Below, in pieces: positions 10,815 to 18,674 of a stretch of 64,000 nucleotides of DNA. Below the pieces are notes generated by a model. That model worked only from the letters and a program-made list of their open reading frames with translations. It searched no databases and was not told where the DNA came from. This DNA is from Neisseria zoodegmatis (lineage in GTDB: Bacteria; Pseudomonadota; Gammaproteobacteria; Burkholderiales; Neisseriaceae), in contig NZ_LT906434.1 of the NCBI RefSeq assembly GCF_900187305.1, forward strand, positions 2,108,001 to 2,172,000. Reading direction: 5' to 3'. The position numbers were made by a program, and so were the translations under genes. The stretch's first letter is position 1, and each line of letters opens with the position of its first letter.

Positions 10815-11162
10815 GAAACTCTTTCCGTAAACATGATGAAGGCTGTTTAAGCTTAAAATCGGGCAGAATCTCTGTGCGTACACAGCATTTCTGCTTTTAT
10901 TACCTGATTTTAAATTCAAACAGCCTTTTTTCCGGCAGCTCAAACTGCCGCGTGGTTAAAATCAGACTTTAACATAAAACAACAATTCATGCAGTCTGTT
11001 TTTTTCAGGCAATAAGACAGGTTATATCTAAATGAAACTTTCTCAAACTTTAAATACATCTTTTAAAAATATAATTTTTCTAAAAAATCATTAAATTTAT
11101 ATTGACAATACTCTATAATTGATTAAAATTATAATCAGTCAACTTTAAACAAAGGAAAAAAA
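10815..11162. other. Intergenic region upstream of the AT-rich orphan gene
   Basis: The first half belongs to the hisZ promoter on the minus strand. From about 11030 the base composition falls sharply to AT. TTGACA at 11102-11107 and TATAAT at 11130-11135 look like promoter elements but are 22 bases apart, so the pair is poor as written; a second TATAAT lies at 11114-11119. AAAGGAAAAA at 11151-11160 is a plausible ribosome binding site for the gene at 11163. No DUS is present. Confidence 0.4.
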
Positions 11163-12158
11163 ATGAATTATATATATAGATTTGATGATATTCAGACAAT
11201 TATTAGAAGAAAAATTAGTGCATCCAAATGGACACCTGGCAGATACCCACACAAGGGATATCACCAATTAAGCAACAAATTGAAACCAAATCAACAAATT
11301 TTTAGTTTAAGTTTTTGGAAATCAGAAAACCATATGAAAGAAAATGAAAAAAATCATAATACGGAAAGAAATGGAGAAATAAAAAATCTTAAATTATATA
11401 TACGAGTAAATGAAAATTCTAATTTTTTCAAAAAATATACTCGTATTAATGATGATGGCTTTACAGATGAGATTCTTGGAAGCACTGCTTGACTATATTA
11501 TCAGATACAAGAAACAGGTCAAAATGAAGAAATACATTCACATTCTACTGATACATTACCTTTAGAAGAAGTTGAGATTTTTGATATTGACGGAACTTGG
11601 AAAAAATTTAATGAAGCTCAAATTATACAAACTACATCTTTGCCACATATTGAAAAAGCGTTAAAAAAACAATTTCAACCTTTGGAATTAGATTCATTAG
11701 GCAATAAAAAATTTTGGTTTTTATTAGAAGATGGGCAATTATTAATTTACTCTCCAGAGTATATTGAACAGTTAACATGGGAAGGAAATAATGAATGTAA
11801 GATTCATATTTTAAAGAAAATTTGGCTTCTTCTTTCTATTCCATCAAAACAAAAAATATCTGTATTTTGGGTTTATCGTAGATGTGAGGATAAGGAAGCA
11901 TTTAATCAAGCAGCTGACTTAAAATACTTAAACCCCGATATATCATTAGAAATGATGGAGGTCTGCAAAAATAGCTATATAGAAAAATTTTTTAGTAATG
12001 ACTTTAAAATTAATAACGAATTAAAATTAAATGAGTTAAGATTAAATGAGAAAAAACAAGAATTTCCTATTTTAAAACATTTAGATGAACACTATTCATT
12101 CTATCTACTACTTAAAGAATACAGAAAAACAATAAAGCAATATTTATCAGATGTTTAA
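11163..12158 (+). pseudogene. AT-rich orphan gene with one in-frame TGA (codon 110)
   Basis: From ATG 11163 (site AAAGGAAAAAA just upstream) the frame runs to TGA at 11490-11492, then continues in the same frame with no further stop to TAA at 12156-12158, 331 positions in all. The two halves, 109 and 221 residues, therefore look like one gene broken by a single nonsense codon. The product is rich in Lys, Asn, Glu and Ile, with no membrane segment or signal peptide; I do not recognise a family. The TGA is followed by CTA, a leaky context, so readthrough cannot be ruled out. The strong AT bias against the hisZ and lldD neighbours suggests recent transfer. Confidence 0.7.
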
Positions 12159-12160
12159 AT

Positions 12161-12221
12161 AAACAGGCCGTCTGAAAGCGAGCTTTGTGGGCTTCGTTAA
12201 AACTTTTCAGACGGCCTGTTT
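12161..12221. repeat. DUS-bounded inverted repeat (member of the repeat family), terminator
   Basis: A perfect 17-bp inverted repeat with a DUS in each arm (12161-12177 with 12205-12221) encloses a 27-base core. On the minus strand the core reads GTTTTAACGAAGCCCACAAA and continues into GCTCGC, matching the core of the repeat family described at 17858. It lies between convergent genes and should act as their terminator. Confidence 0.75.
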
Positions 12222-12233
12222 GAACCTTGCCGC

Positions 12234-13403
12234 TTATTTGGCTTCGGGATAAGTACCCTTAACCAAAATATCTTTGGTGACATTGTGAATATCGCGGTGC
12301 CCGGTAAACGCCATAGAAACATCCATTTCTTTATAGAGAATTTCAAGTGCGCGGGTAACGCCTTCTTCACCGTATGCGCCCAAACCGTATAGAAACGCAC
12401 GGCCTATCATTGTGCCGCGCGCGCCTAATGCCCAAGCCTTGAGAATATCCTGACCGCTGCGGATACCGCTGTCGAGCCATACTTCGATATCGCTACCCAC
12501 CGCGCTTACTACATCCGGCAAAGCTTTGATGGAGGAAATCGTATCGTCGAGCTGACGGCCACCGTGGTTCGACACCACAATCGCGTCCGCACCGCTCTTC
12601 ACGGCCAGCTCGGCATCTTCCGGCTCCATAATGCCTTTGATAATCAGCTTGCCGCCCCACAAATCTTTGATGCGGGCAACGTCGTCCCAGCTCAAGCGCG
12701 GGTCGAACTGCTCTGAAGTCCAAGAAGACAATGAAGACAAATCACCCACGTTTTTCGCATGACCGACAATATTGCGGAACGTGCGGCGCTCGGTGTTCAG
12801 CATTTTCATGCACCATTCAGGCTTGGTCGCCAAGTTAATCAAATTGGCCAGCGTCGGTTTGGGCGGCGCCGACAGGCCGTTTTTAATATCTTTGTGACGT
12901 TGACCCAAAACCTGCAAGTCTGCAGTCAAAATCAGCGCCGAACACTTCGCCGCCTGAGCGCGCTTAATCAGGTTTTCCATAAACTCGCGGTCGCGCATCA
13001 CATAAAGCTGAAACCAAAACGGCGCACTGGTATTTTCGGCCACATCTTCAATCGAGCAGATAGACATCGTAGATAAAGAAAACGGAATACCGAATTTTTC
13101 CGCCGCACGCGCTGCTAAAATTTCGCCGTCGGCATGCTGCATGCCTGTAAAACCGGTCGGCGCAATGGCTGCCGGCATTTTCACATCATGGCCGATCATC
13201 TTCGTTGCCAAGCTGCGGCCTTCCATGTTTACCAACACCCGCTGGCGGAATTTAATCTTTTGAAAATCAGTAGTATTTTCACGATAAGTCGTTTCAGTCC
13301 ACGACCCGGAATCGGCATAATCGTAAAACATCTTCGGCACTTTGCGTTGCGCAACACGGCGCAAATCTTCGATACAGGTCATCTTGCTCAAATCGCGTTT
13401 CAT
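12234..13403 (-). CDS. lldD: L-lactate dehydrogenase (FMN, quinone-linked)
   Basis: Membrane-associated flavoenzyme that oxidises L-lactate to pyruvate and passes electrons to quinone; lactate is a main carbon source for Neisseria in the host. The start at 13403 (MKRDLSKMTCIEDLRR) gives 389 residues, the family length. The flavin-binding PTGFTGMQHADGE lies near residue 81, and the catalytic histidine motif SNHGGRQLDD near residue 275. It is a single gene. A reverse-orientation DUS follows the start on the upstream side at about 13446. Confidence 0.92.
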   Translation of the reverse strand: MKRDLSKMTCIEDLRRVAQRKVPKMFYDYADSGSWTETTYRENTTDFQKIKFRQRVLVNMEGRSLATKMIGHDVKMPAAIAPTGFTGMQHADGEILAARAAEKFGIPFSLSTMSICSIEDVAENTSAPFWFQLYVMRDREFMENLIKRAQAAKCSALILTADLQVLGQRHKDIKNGLSAPPKPTLANLINLATKPEWCMKMLNTERRTFRNIVGHAKNVGDLSSLSSWTSEQFDPRLSWDDVARIKDLWGGKLIIKGIMEPEDAELAVKSGADAIVVSNHGGRQLDDTISSIKALPDVVSAVGSDIEVWLDSGIRSGQDILKAWALGARGTMIGRAFLYGLGAYGEEGVTRALEILYKEMDVSMAFTGHRDIHNVTKDILVKGTYPEAK

Positions 13404-13622
13404 ACTGAATCCACCTTCAAAAATAGAGTTGGCAACAAACATTTTTCAGACGGCCTCCACACGGCTATCTGATAATCCTTATCAATCTATACCAAGCCCC
13501 TGTTTATTGCAAACGCTTTTATGCTCTTTTCCATCATTCTTTTGTTCTAAAAGCCGCTTTTACAGGCCGTCTGAAAAATTTTATAGCTTCGATAAACCCA
13601 AACAATCCCAGCGGCAACATAC

Positions 13623-13651
13623 TTGACCAAAACACTCAGATATTAGACAAT
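13623..13651 (+). promoter_or_regulatory. Possible promoter of the isc cluster
   Basis: TTGACC at 13623-13628 and GACAAT at 13646-13651 are 17 bases apart and would start transcription about 30 bases before iscR. IscR usually represses its own promoter, but I cannot identify a convincing IscR site here. Confidence 0.4.
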
Positions 13652-13689
13652 CCCCCACCATACCAATACAACACAAACCACAATACATC

Positions 13690-14133
13690 ATGCGATTAAC
13701 CACCAAAGGCCGGTTTGCCGTTACCGCTATGATTGATTTGGCGATGAACGCGCAAAACGGCGCAGTCAAACTCAGCGCCATCAGCGAGCGGCAAAACATA
13801 TCCCTATCCTATTTGGAGCAGCTGTTCAGCAAACTGCGCCGCGCCCGTTTGGTAGAAAGCCTGCGCGGCCCCGGCGGCGGTTACATCTTGGCTGCGCCGG
13901 CGAAAGAAATCAACATTGCCCAAATTATCGCCGCAGCCGAAGATAAACTCGATGCCACGCAGTGCAGCAGCAAAGCCAACTGCAACAACGGCACCGCCTG
14001 CTTAACCCACGAATTGTGGGAAAGCCTGAACAAAACCATTCATGACTACCTAAGCAGCGTTACCCTGCAAAACATTGTCGACCAAAAAAACGAAAGTAAC
14101 GGCAAAGTCGTTACCTTCACCCACATCCACTAA
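13690..14133 (+). CDS. iscR: Rrf2-family iron-sulfur cluster regulator IscR
   Basis: Transcription factor that senses Fe-S cluster supply and controls the isc genes. It has 147 residues, with an N-terminal winged helix (MRLTTKGRFAVTAMIDLA) and the three conserved cluster-binding cysteines in CSSKANCNNGTACLTHELW near residues 92-110. It is the first gene of the isc cluster, 33 bases before iscS. Confidence 0.96.
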   Translation: MRLTTKGRFAVTAMIDLAMNAQNGAVKLSAISERQNISLSYLEQLFSKLRRARLVESLRGPGGGYILAAPAKEINIAQIIAAAEDKLDATQCSSKANCNNGTACLTHELWESLNKTIHDYLSSVTLQNIVDQKNESNGKVVTFTHIH

Positions 14134-14166
14134 ATACCGAAATATAAAAACGAAAGAGACCGAACC

Positions 14167-15381
14167 ATGACCGTTAAAACCCCGATTTACCTTGATTACG
14201 CCGCCACCACCCCCGTTGACCCGCGCGTAGCCGAAAAAATGATTCCCTACCTGACCGAGCTTTTCGGCAACCCCGCGTCCAACAGCCACAGCTTCGGCTG
14301 GACGGCGGAAGAAGCAGTAGAAAATGCCCGCCTCGAAATTGCCAAACTGATTAACGCCGATTCCAAAGAAATCGTGTTTACCAGCGGCGCTACCGAATCG
14401 AACAACCTTGCCATCAAAGGCGCGGCGCACTTCTACAAAACCAAAGGCAAACACCTGATCACCGTCAAAACCGAGCACAAAGCCGTTTTGGATACCATGC
14501 GCGAACTCGAACGCCAAGGCTTTGAAGTAACCTACCTCGGCGTGCAGGAAAACGGCCTGATTGATTTGGAAGAACTCAAAGCCGCCATCCGCCCCGACAC
14601 CATTCTCATTTCCGTGATGTGGGTCAACAACGAAATCGGCGTGATTCAAGACATTCCTGCCATCGGCGAAATCTGCCGCGAAAATAAAATCATCTTCCAT
14701 GTAGATGCCGCCCAAGCCTGCGGAAAAACCCCTGTGGACGTAGAAGCCGCCAAAGTCGACCTGCTCTCCATGTCCGCCCACAAAATTTACGGCCCCAAAG
14801 GCATCGGCGCACTCTATGTACGCCGCAAACCCCGCGTGCGTCTCGAAGCCCAAATCCACGGCGGCGGCCACGAACGCGGCTTCCGCTCCGGCACCCTGCC
14901 CACCCACCAAATCGTCGGCATGGGCGAAGCCTTCCGCTTGGCGCGTGAAGAATTGGAACAAGACATCGCCCACGCCCTCAAGCTGCGCGAAATCTTCCTC
15001 AAAGGCATCGAAGGCATCGAAGAAGTGTATATCAACGGCGATTTGGAACACCGCGTCGCCACCAACCTCAATGTGAGCTTCAACTTCGTCGAAGGTGAAA
15101 GCCTGATCATGGCCGTAAAAGAACTCGCCGTATCCAGTGGCTCCGCCTGTACCTCCGCCTCGCTGGAACCCAGCTACGTTCTGCGCGCTTTAGGCCGCAA
15201 CGATGAACTGGCACACTCTTCCCTGCGCATCACCTTCGGCCGCATGACCACAGAAGAAGAAGTGGCTTTCGCCGCCGAACTGATTAAATCCAAAATCGGC
15301 AAACTGCGCGAACTTTCTCCGCTGTGGGAAATGTTTAAAGAAGGGATTGATTTGAATACGGTTGAGTGGGCGGAGCATTAA
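14167..15381 (+). CDS. iscS: Cysteine desulfurase IscS
   Basis: PLP enzyme that takes sulfur from cysteine and hands it to IscU for cluster assembly and to tRNA thiolation. It has 404 residues as in other proteobacteria. The PLP lysine lies in [10 protein letters not shown] near residue 206 and the active cysteine loop [15 protein letters not shown] near 328. It follows iscR with a GAAAGAGACC site. In this genome iscU does not follow directly: a foreign-looking gene lies between them. Confidence 0.98.
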   Translation: MTVKTPIYLDYAATTPVDPRVAEKMIPYLTELFGNPASNSHSFGWTAEEAVENARLEIAKLINADSKEIVFTSGATESNNLAIKGAAHFYKTKGKHLITVKTEHKAVLDTMRELERQGFEVTYLGVQENGLIDLEELKAAIRPDTILISVMWVNNEIGVIQDIPAIGEICRENKIIFHVDAAQACGKTPVDVEAAKVDLLSMSAHKIYGPKGIGALYVRRKPRVRLEAQIHGGGHERGFRSGTLPTHQIVGMGEAFRLAREELEQDIAHALKLREIFLKGIEGIEEVYINGDLEHRVATNLNVSFNFVEGESLIMAVKELAVSSGSACTSASLEPSYVLRALGRNDELAHSSLRITFGRMTTEEEVAFAAELIKSKIGKLRELSPLWEMFKEGIDLNTVEWAEH

Positions 15382-15488
15382 TTACTCTACATGCTGTTTG
15401 AAAAACCGTAGTTAAGCGCATAAATCAAAATCTAGTTGAAATATTGTTTATTACTATCGAATAAAATACAGAAACAAGGTTAAATATT

Positions 15489-16199
15489 ATGTCCAATAAA
15501 ACATGTTTTGTTGTTATGGCAATAGGAGATCAGCACCATAATGGACAAGCCGTTACAGCTGAAGATCTAAAGTCAAGGTATGATAATTTAATTAAGGAAG
15601 CCATTTTAAAAGCACGCCCCAATATTGAAGTTACACGCGCAGATGAAGTTTCAGCGATGGGAACAATCACAACTGATATAGTACAAAGAATAATGTATTC
15701 TGATTACATCATTGCAGATGTCAGCTATCCTAATCCCAATGTATTTTATGAACTTGGATTACGACACGCATGTAGGCCAGGAACTATTATTATTAAAGAT
15801 AAAGATGCAAAAGTTCCTTTTGATATTGCATCTTTAAGATATATTGAATATGAAAATTCAACGCAAGGGCTAAAAGATCTATCTAGTAAGCTTTTGCAAA
15901 CCTTTGACAGCCTTGACAAAGATAATAGTAGACCAGATAACCATTTCTTAGAAGTTGCAAAATTAACTTCTTTTAAATTTCCCGAATTCTCTAAAGAAGA
16001 ACCATTAGAGCTACAAATTATGATGTCATTACTTCAATCTCCAGAATTGATTGATTTATTTTCAAAACAACAACGTGGAGAAGCAACCGATCCCATTGAA
16101 GTAATTCGAGCATTATCAACTCATCCGCATATTTTAGAACCATTTTTAAAATTAATGTTGCAATCTGGAGAGCTGAATCTATTACCTAGTAAACCATAG
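15489..16199 (+). CDS. Nucleoside 2-deoxyribosyltransferase/TIR-like protein inserted in the isc cluster
   Basis: A 236-residue soluble protein. The N-terminal half has the fold signature of nucleoside 2-deoxyribosyltransferase-like domains: FVVMAIG near residue 7, then IIADVSYPNPNVFYELGLRH at about 74-93, with Asp77 and Glu88 in the places used for nucleotide handling. The C-terminal 110 residues are helical and unrecognised. Related domains occur in NAD- or nucleotide-cleaving effectors and also as housekeeping enzymes, so the substrate is open. The gene is AT-rich, has no DUS and stands between iscS and iscU (site AAGGTTAAATATT), so it looks acquired. Confidence 0.7.
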   Translation: MSNKTCFVVMAIGDQHHNGQAVTAEDLKSRYDNLIKEAILKARPNIEVTRADEVSAMGTITTDIVQRIMYSDYIIADVSYPNPNVFYELGLRHACRPGTIIIKDKDAKVPFDIASLRYIEYENSTQGLKDLSSKLLQTFDSLDKDNSRPDNHFLEVAKLTSFKFPEFSKEEPLELQIMMSLLQSPELIDLFSKQQRGEATDPIEVIRALSTHPHILEPFLKLMLQSGELNLLPSKP

Positions 16200-16386
16200 C
16201 AAGTGTAGGTGCGGTTGTTAAACTCAACAAGCTCGTAAAAGCTTTTTGAAATATTGAGCTTAACAGTCTAACTTGCTAAATATTTAACACCCCGAGCTAC
16301 CCTTGATACCCTCTCCTCCTTGAATTCTTTTTCAGACGGCCTTAAATAAACCGAATAACCCAATATATACACAAGGAACCCACATC

Positions 16387-16773
16387 ATGGCATACAGCGA
16401 TAAAGTGATTGATCATTACGAAAACCCCCGCAACGTCGGCTCGTTCGACAAAAACGACGAATCGGTCGGCACCGGCATGGTCGGCGCGCCTGCCTGCGGC
16501 GACGTGATGAAACTGCAAATCAAAGTGAACGACCAAGGCGTGATTGAAGATGCCAAGTTCAAAACCTACGGCTGCGGCTCCGCCATCGCCTCTTCTTCAC
16601 TGATTACCGAATGGGTAAAAGGCAAAAGCCTCGACGAAGCCTTGGCAATTAAAAACAGCGAAATCGCCGAAGAATTGGAATTGCCGCCGGTAAAAGTGCA
16701 CTGCTCGATTCTGGCGGAAGATGCGATTAAAGCCGCAGTTTCCGACTACAAAAAGAAACACGGCGCGGAATAA
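16387..16773 (+). CDS. iscU: Iron-sulfur cluster scaffold IscU
   Basis: Scaffold on which IscS-derived sulfur and iron build [2Fe-2S] clusters. It has 128 residues, full length. The three cluster-ligand cysteines are present in GAPACGDVM (about residue 37), YGCGSAIASSS (about 63) and VHCSILAEDA (about 106), with the assembly Asp in CGD. It lies 187 bases after the inserted gene at 15489. The gap carries a reverse DUS at about 16331. Confidence 0.98.
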   Translation: MAYSDKVIDHYENPRNVGSFDKNDESVGTGMVGAPACGDVMKLQIKVNDQGVIEDAKFKTYGCGSAIASSSLITEWVKGKSLDEALAIKNSEIAEELELPPVKVHCSILAEDAIKAAVSDYKKKHGAE

Positions 16774-16785
16774 GGCTGAAACAAC

Positions 16786-17067
16786 ATGGCGGGCGGCTGG
16801 GCGCCGGACGGCGCGGAGCAAGAGCAAATCGAAGCCTCGCTGGAAGATGCGCTGGCTTTGGTTCGGCAACATCTTCCTGCGGGTGAAAGTGCTCGCGAAT
16901 GTGTCGAGTGCGGCGAACCGATTCCCGAAGCCCGCCGCCAAGCCTTGCCGGGTGTGCAATTATGTGGTGTGCAATTATGTATTGCCTGCCAAGAACAAGC
17001 CGACAAACAACAGGCTTTTCAGACGGCCTATAACCGCCGCGGCAGTAAAGACAGCCAATTGAAATAG
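16786..17067 (+). CDS. DksA/TraR-type zinc finger protein with duplicated GVQLC
   Basis: A short DksA/TraR C4-type protein of 93 residues, similar in layout to YbiI: an N-terminal helix, then CVEC (Cys39, Cys42), PIPEARRQALPG, and the second cysteine pair. A 15-base tandem duplication repeats GVQLC, so five cysteines are present (39, 42, 60, 65, 68) instead of four. Small proteins of this type are thought to act at the RNA polymerase channel, but their role is mostly unproven. It lies 12 bases after iscU and is probably co-transcribed. Confidence 0.8.
   Translation: MAGGWAPDGAEQEQIEASLEDALALVRQHLPAGESARECVECGEPIPEARRQALPGVQLCGVQLCIACQEQADKQQAFQTAYNRRGSKDSQLK
16951..16980 (+). repeat. Perfect 15-bp tandem duplication in the zinc finger gene
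   Basis: The unit GGTGTGCAATTATGT occurs twice back to back (16951-16965, 16966-16980). It keeps the frame and adds one cysteine between the two halves of the zinc site. Confidence 0.95.
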
Positions 17068-17110
17068 GCCGTCTGAACACACAAACGCATTTGAAAACAA
17101 GGTGATCGCC

Positions 17111-17347
17111 ATGCCCTTCACTCCCGAACAACAGCAATCCCTGCTGGCACAAAAAGGCGTAGGCAAAACCGTTTTGCAACGCTTGCAGCAAATGGGCTTA
17201 GACGACACCGCCAAACTCGCCGCGGCAGATGTGGACGATATTTTGCAGCAAGGCGCGGCGTTAACCGGTTCGACCTGCTGGAAAAACAGCCCGCAAGCCA
17301 AAGCGGCTATTGTTGCAGCGGTAGAATGGGCTAAAACGCAAAGCTGA
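17111..17347 (+). CDS. Small helical (helix-hairpin-helix-like) protein in the isc cluster
   Basis: A 78-residue protein starting MPFTPEQQQSLLAQKGVGKT. The segment KGVGKTVLQRLQQMGLDD resembles a helix-hairpin-helix turn, suggesting nucleic acid binding, but I know of no proven function. The ATG at 17111 has AAGGTG well placed before it; a GTG at 17102 would add three residues. It lies between the zinc finger gene and iscA, following a DUS at about 17067. Confidence 0.65.
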   Translation: MPFTPEQQQSLLAQKGVGKTVLQRLQQMGLDDTAKLAAADVDDILQQGAALTGSTCWKNSPQAKAAIVAAVEWAKTQS

Positions 17348-17388
17348 TTTTCAGACGGCCTCACAGTTTATAAAGGCCGTCTGAAAAA

Positions 17389-17483
17389 CCGTAGGGCGGA
17401 CATCCCTGCCCGCCGTTTGATGAAACGGACAATCTTTACCGCAAATCTGATTTTGCCGGCGGGCAGGGATGCCCGCCCTACGG
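17389..17483. repeat. Long GC-rich inverted repeat between the helical protein gene and iscA
   Basis: Two 27-base arms (17389-17415 and 17457-17483) pair with a single mismatch around a 41-base loop. Each arm holds GTAGGGCGG and CATCCCTGCCCGCCG. It could fold into a very stable stem or be a mobile REP-like or miniature element. A DUS lies directly before it (17376-17385). It ends about 40 bases before iscA. Confidence 0.85.
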
Positions 17484-17523
17484 AATGACAAGATACCCGC
17501 ACATAAGCGTAAAGGATAAGACG

Positions 17524-17844
17524 ATGATTACATTAACCGAAAAAGCCGCCAACCATATCCAAAACTTTCTCACCAAACGCGGCAAAGGCGAAGGCATCCG
17601 CTTGGGCGTGAAAACCAGCGGCTGTTCGGGCATGGCTTACACTTTGGAATTTGTTGACGATATCCAGCCCGAAGATTTGGTGTTTGAAGGCTACGGCGTG
17701 AAAGTGTTTGTCGACCCCAAAAGCCATGTGTATCTCGACGGCACAGAGCTGGATTACACCAAAGAAGGCTTGCAGGAAGGCTTCAAGTTCCAAAACCCGA
17801 ACGTGAAAGACGAATGCGGTTGCGGCGAGAGCTTCCACGTTTGA
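17524..17844 (+). CDS. iscA: Iron-sulfur cluster assembly protein IscA
   Basis: A-type carrier that receives Fe-S clusters or iron and passes them to target proteins. It has 106 residues from ATG 17524 ([16 protein letters not shown]); an in-frame ATG at 17485 would add 13 unconserved residues inside the repeat-derived leader. The three ligand cysteines are in [10 protein letters not shown] (about residue 35) and DECGCGESF (about 99 and 101). Confidence 0.96.
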   Translation: MITLTEKAANHIQNFLTKRGKGEGIRLGVKTSGCSGMAYTLEFVDDIQPEDLVFEGYGVKVFVDPKSHVYLDGTELDYTKEGLQEGFKFQNPNVKDECGCGESFHV

Positions 17845-17857
17845 TTGCAAGATAACC

Positions 17858-17937
17858 GAGGCCGTCTGAAAGTGAGTTTTGCGAACTTCGCGAAAACGTT
17901 TTAGCGAAGTTCGCAAAACTCACTTTCAGACGGCCTC
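17858..17937. repeat. Perfect 34-bp palindromic DUS element between iscA and ppa
   Basis: Arms 17858-17891 and 17904-17937 are perfect inverted copies around a 12-base loop. Each arm runs from a DUS through GTGAGTTTTGCGAACTTCGC. The right arm is nearly identical to the copy at 62931-62988, and the same core occurs at 12161, 23361, 48459 and 50328. It sits after iscA and just before the ppa promoter. Confidence 0.9.
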
Positions 17938-17998
17938 TCAATGCAGCTTATGTTATACTCGCACCCGTTTAAAAACCACCTCGAAACAAGGATTCATC

Positions 17999-18535
17999 AT
18001 GGCTGATTTTAATCAGATTCTTACCCCCGGCGACGTTGACGGCGGCATCATCAACGTAGTGAACGAAATTCCCGCAGGCAGCAACCACAAAATCGAATGG
18101 AACCGCAAACTGGCCACGTTCCAACTCGACCGCGTAGAGCCTGCCATTTTCGCCAAACCCACCAACTACGGTTTTATTCCGCAAACCCTCGACGAAGACG
18201 GCGACGAACTCGACGTATTGCTGATTACCGAACAACCTTTGGCTACCGGCGTATTTTTGGAAGCCAAAATCATCGGCGTGATGAAGTTTGTTGACGACGG
18301 CGAAGTGGATGACAAAATCGTGTGCGTACCCGCCGACGACCGCAGCAACGGCAACGCCTACAACAGCCTGCAAGACCTGCCGCAGCAACTGATCAAACAA
18401 ATCGAATTCCACTTCAACAACTACAAAGCCCTGAAAAAACCGGGCTGCACCAAAGTGGAAAGCTGGGGCGACGTAGCCGAAGCCAAAGCCGTGATTAAAG
18501 AATCTATCGAGCGCTGGAACGCCGAAGCCAAGTAA
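17999..18535 (+). CDS. ppa: Inorganic pyrophosphatase
   Basis: Hydrolyses pyrophosphate, pulling biosynthetic reactions forward. From ATG 17999 (MADFNQILTPGDV) it has 178 residues, the size of the family I hexameric enzyme. The signature DGDELDVLLI near residue 65 holds the metal-binding aspartates. The frame extends 40 codons upstream into the palindromic repeat, which is clearly not coding. It is followed by a strong terminator. Confidence 0.97.
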   Translation: MADFNQILTPGDVDGGIINVVNEIPAGSNHKIEWNRKLATFQLDRVEPAIFAKPTNYGFIPQTLDEDGDELDVLLITEQPLATGVFLEAKIIGVMKFVDDGEVDDKIVCVPADDRSNGNAYNSLQDLPQQLIKQIEFHFNNYKALKKPGCTKVESWGDVAEAKAVIKESIERWNAEAK

Positions 18536-18551
18536 TTCTACATTAAAGAAC

Positions 18552-18589
18552 AACAGGCCGCCTGAAACCTTTCAGACGGCCTGTTTTTT
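18552..18589 (+). terminator. Terminator after ppa, with one variant DUS
   Basis: A 15-bp stem with one mismatch (18552-18566 with 18571-18585) is followed by six T. The left arm has GCCGCCTGAA, a one-base DUS variant; the right arm has the standard DUS. This is a classic intrinsic terminator. Confidence 0.9.
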
Positions 18590-18674
18590 GCCCGCTTTCT
18601 AACTGCCGCCGATTGGTTTTCACCAAATTTAACTATACAATAGTCCTTCCATATCGGACTTATCGGGGAAAGCA

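Noticed and set aside
11490..11492. Selenocysteine at the in-frame TGA
   Set aside because: I see no selenocysteine insertion stem after the TGA and no redox-type motif around it; a nonsense mutation or plain readthrough is simpler.
17879..18001. A longer N-terminus for inorganic pyrophosphatase
   Set aside because: The extra 40 codons come from the palindromic DUS repeat; the conserved protein begins at ATG 17999.
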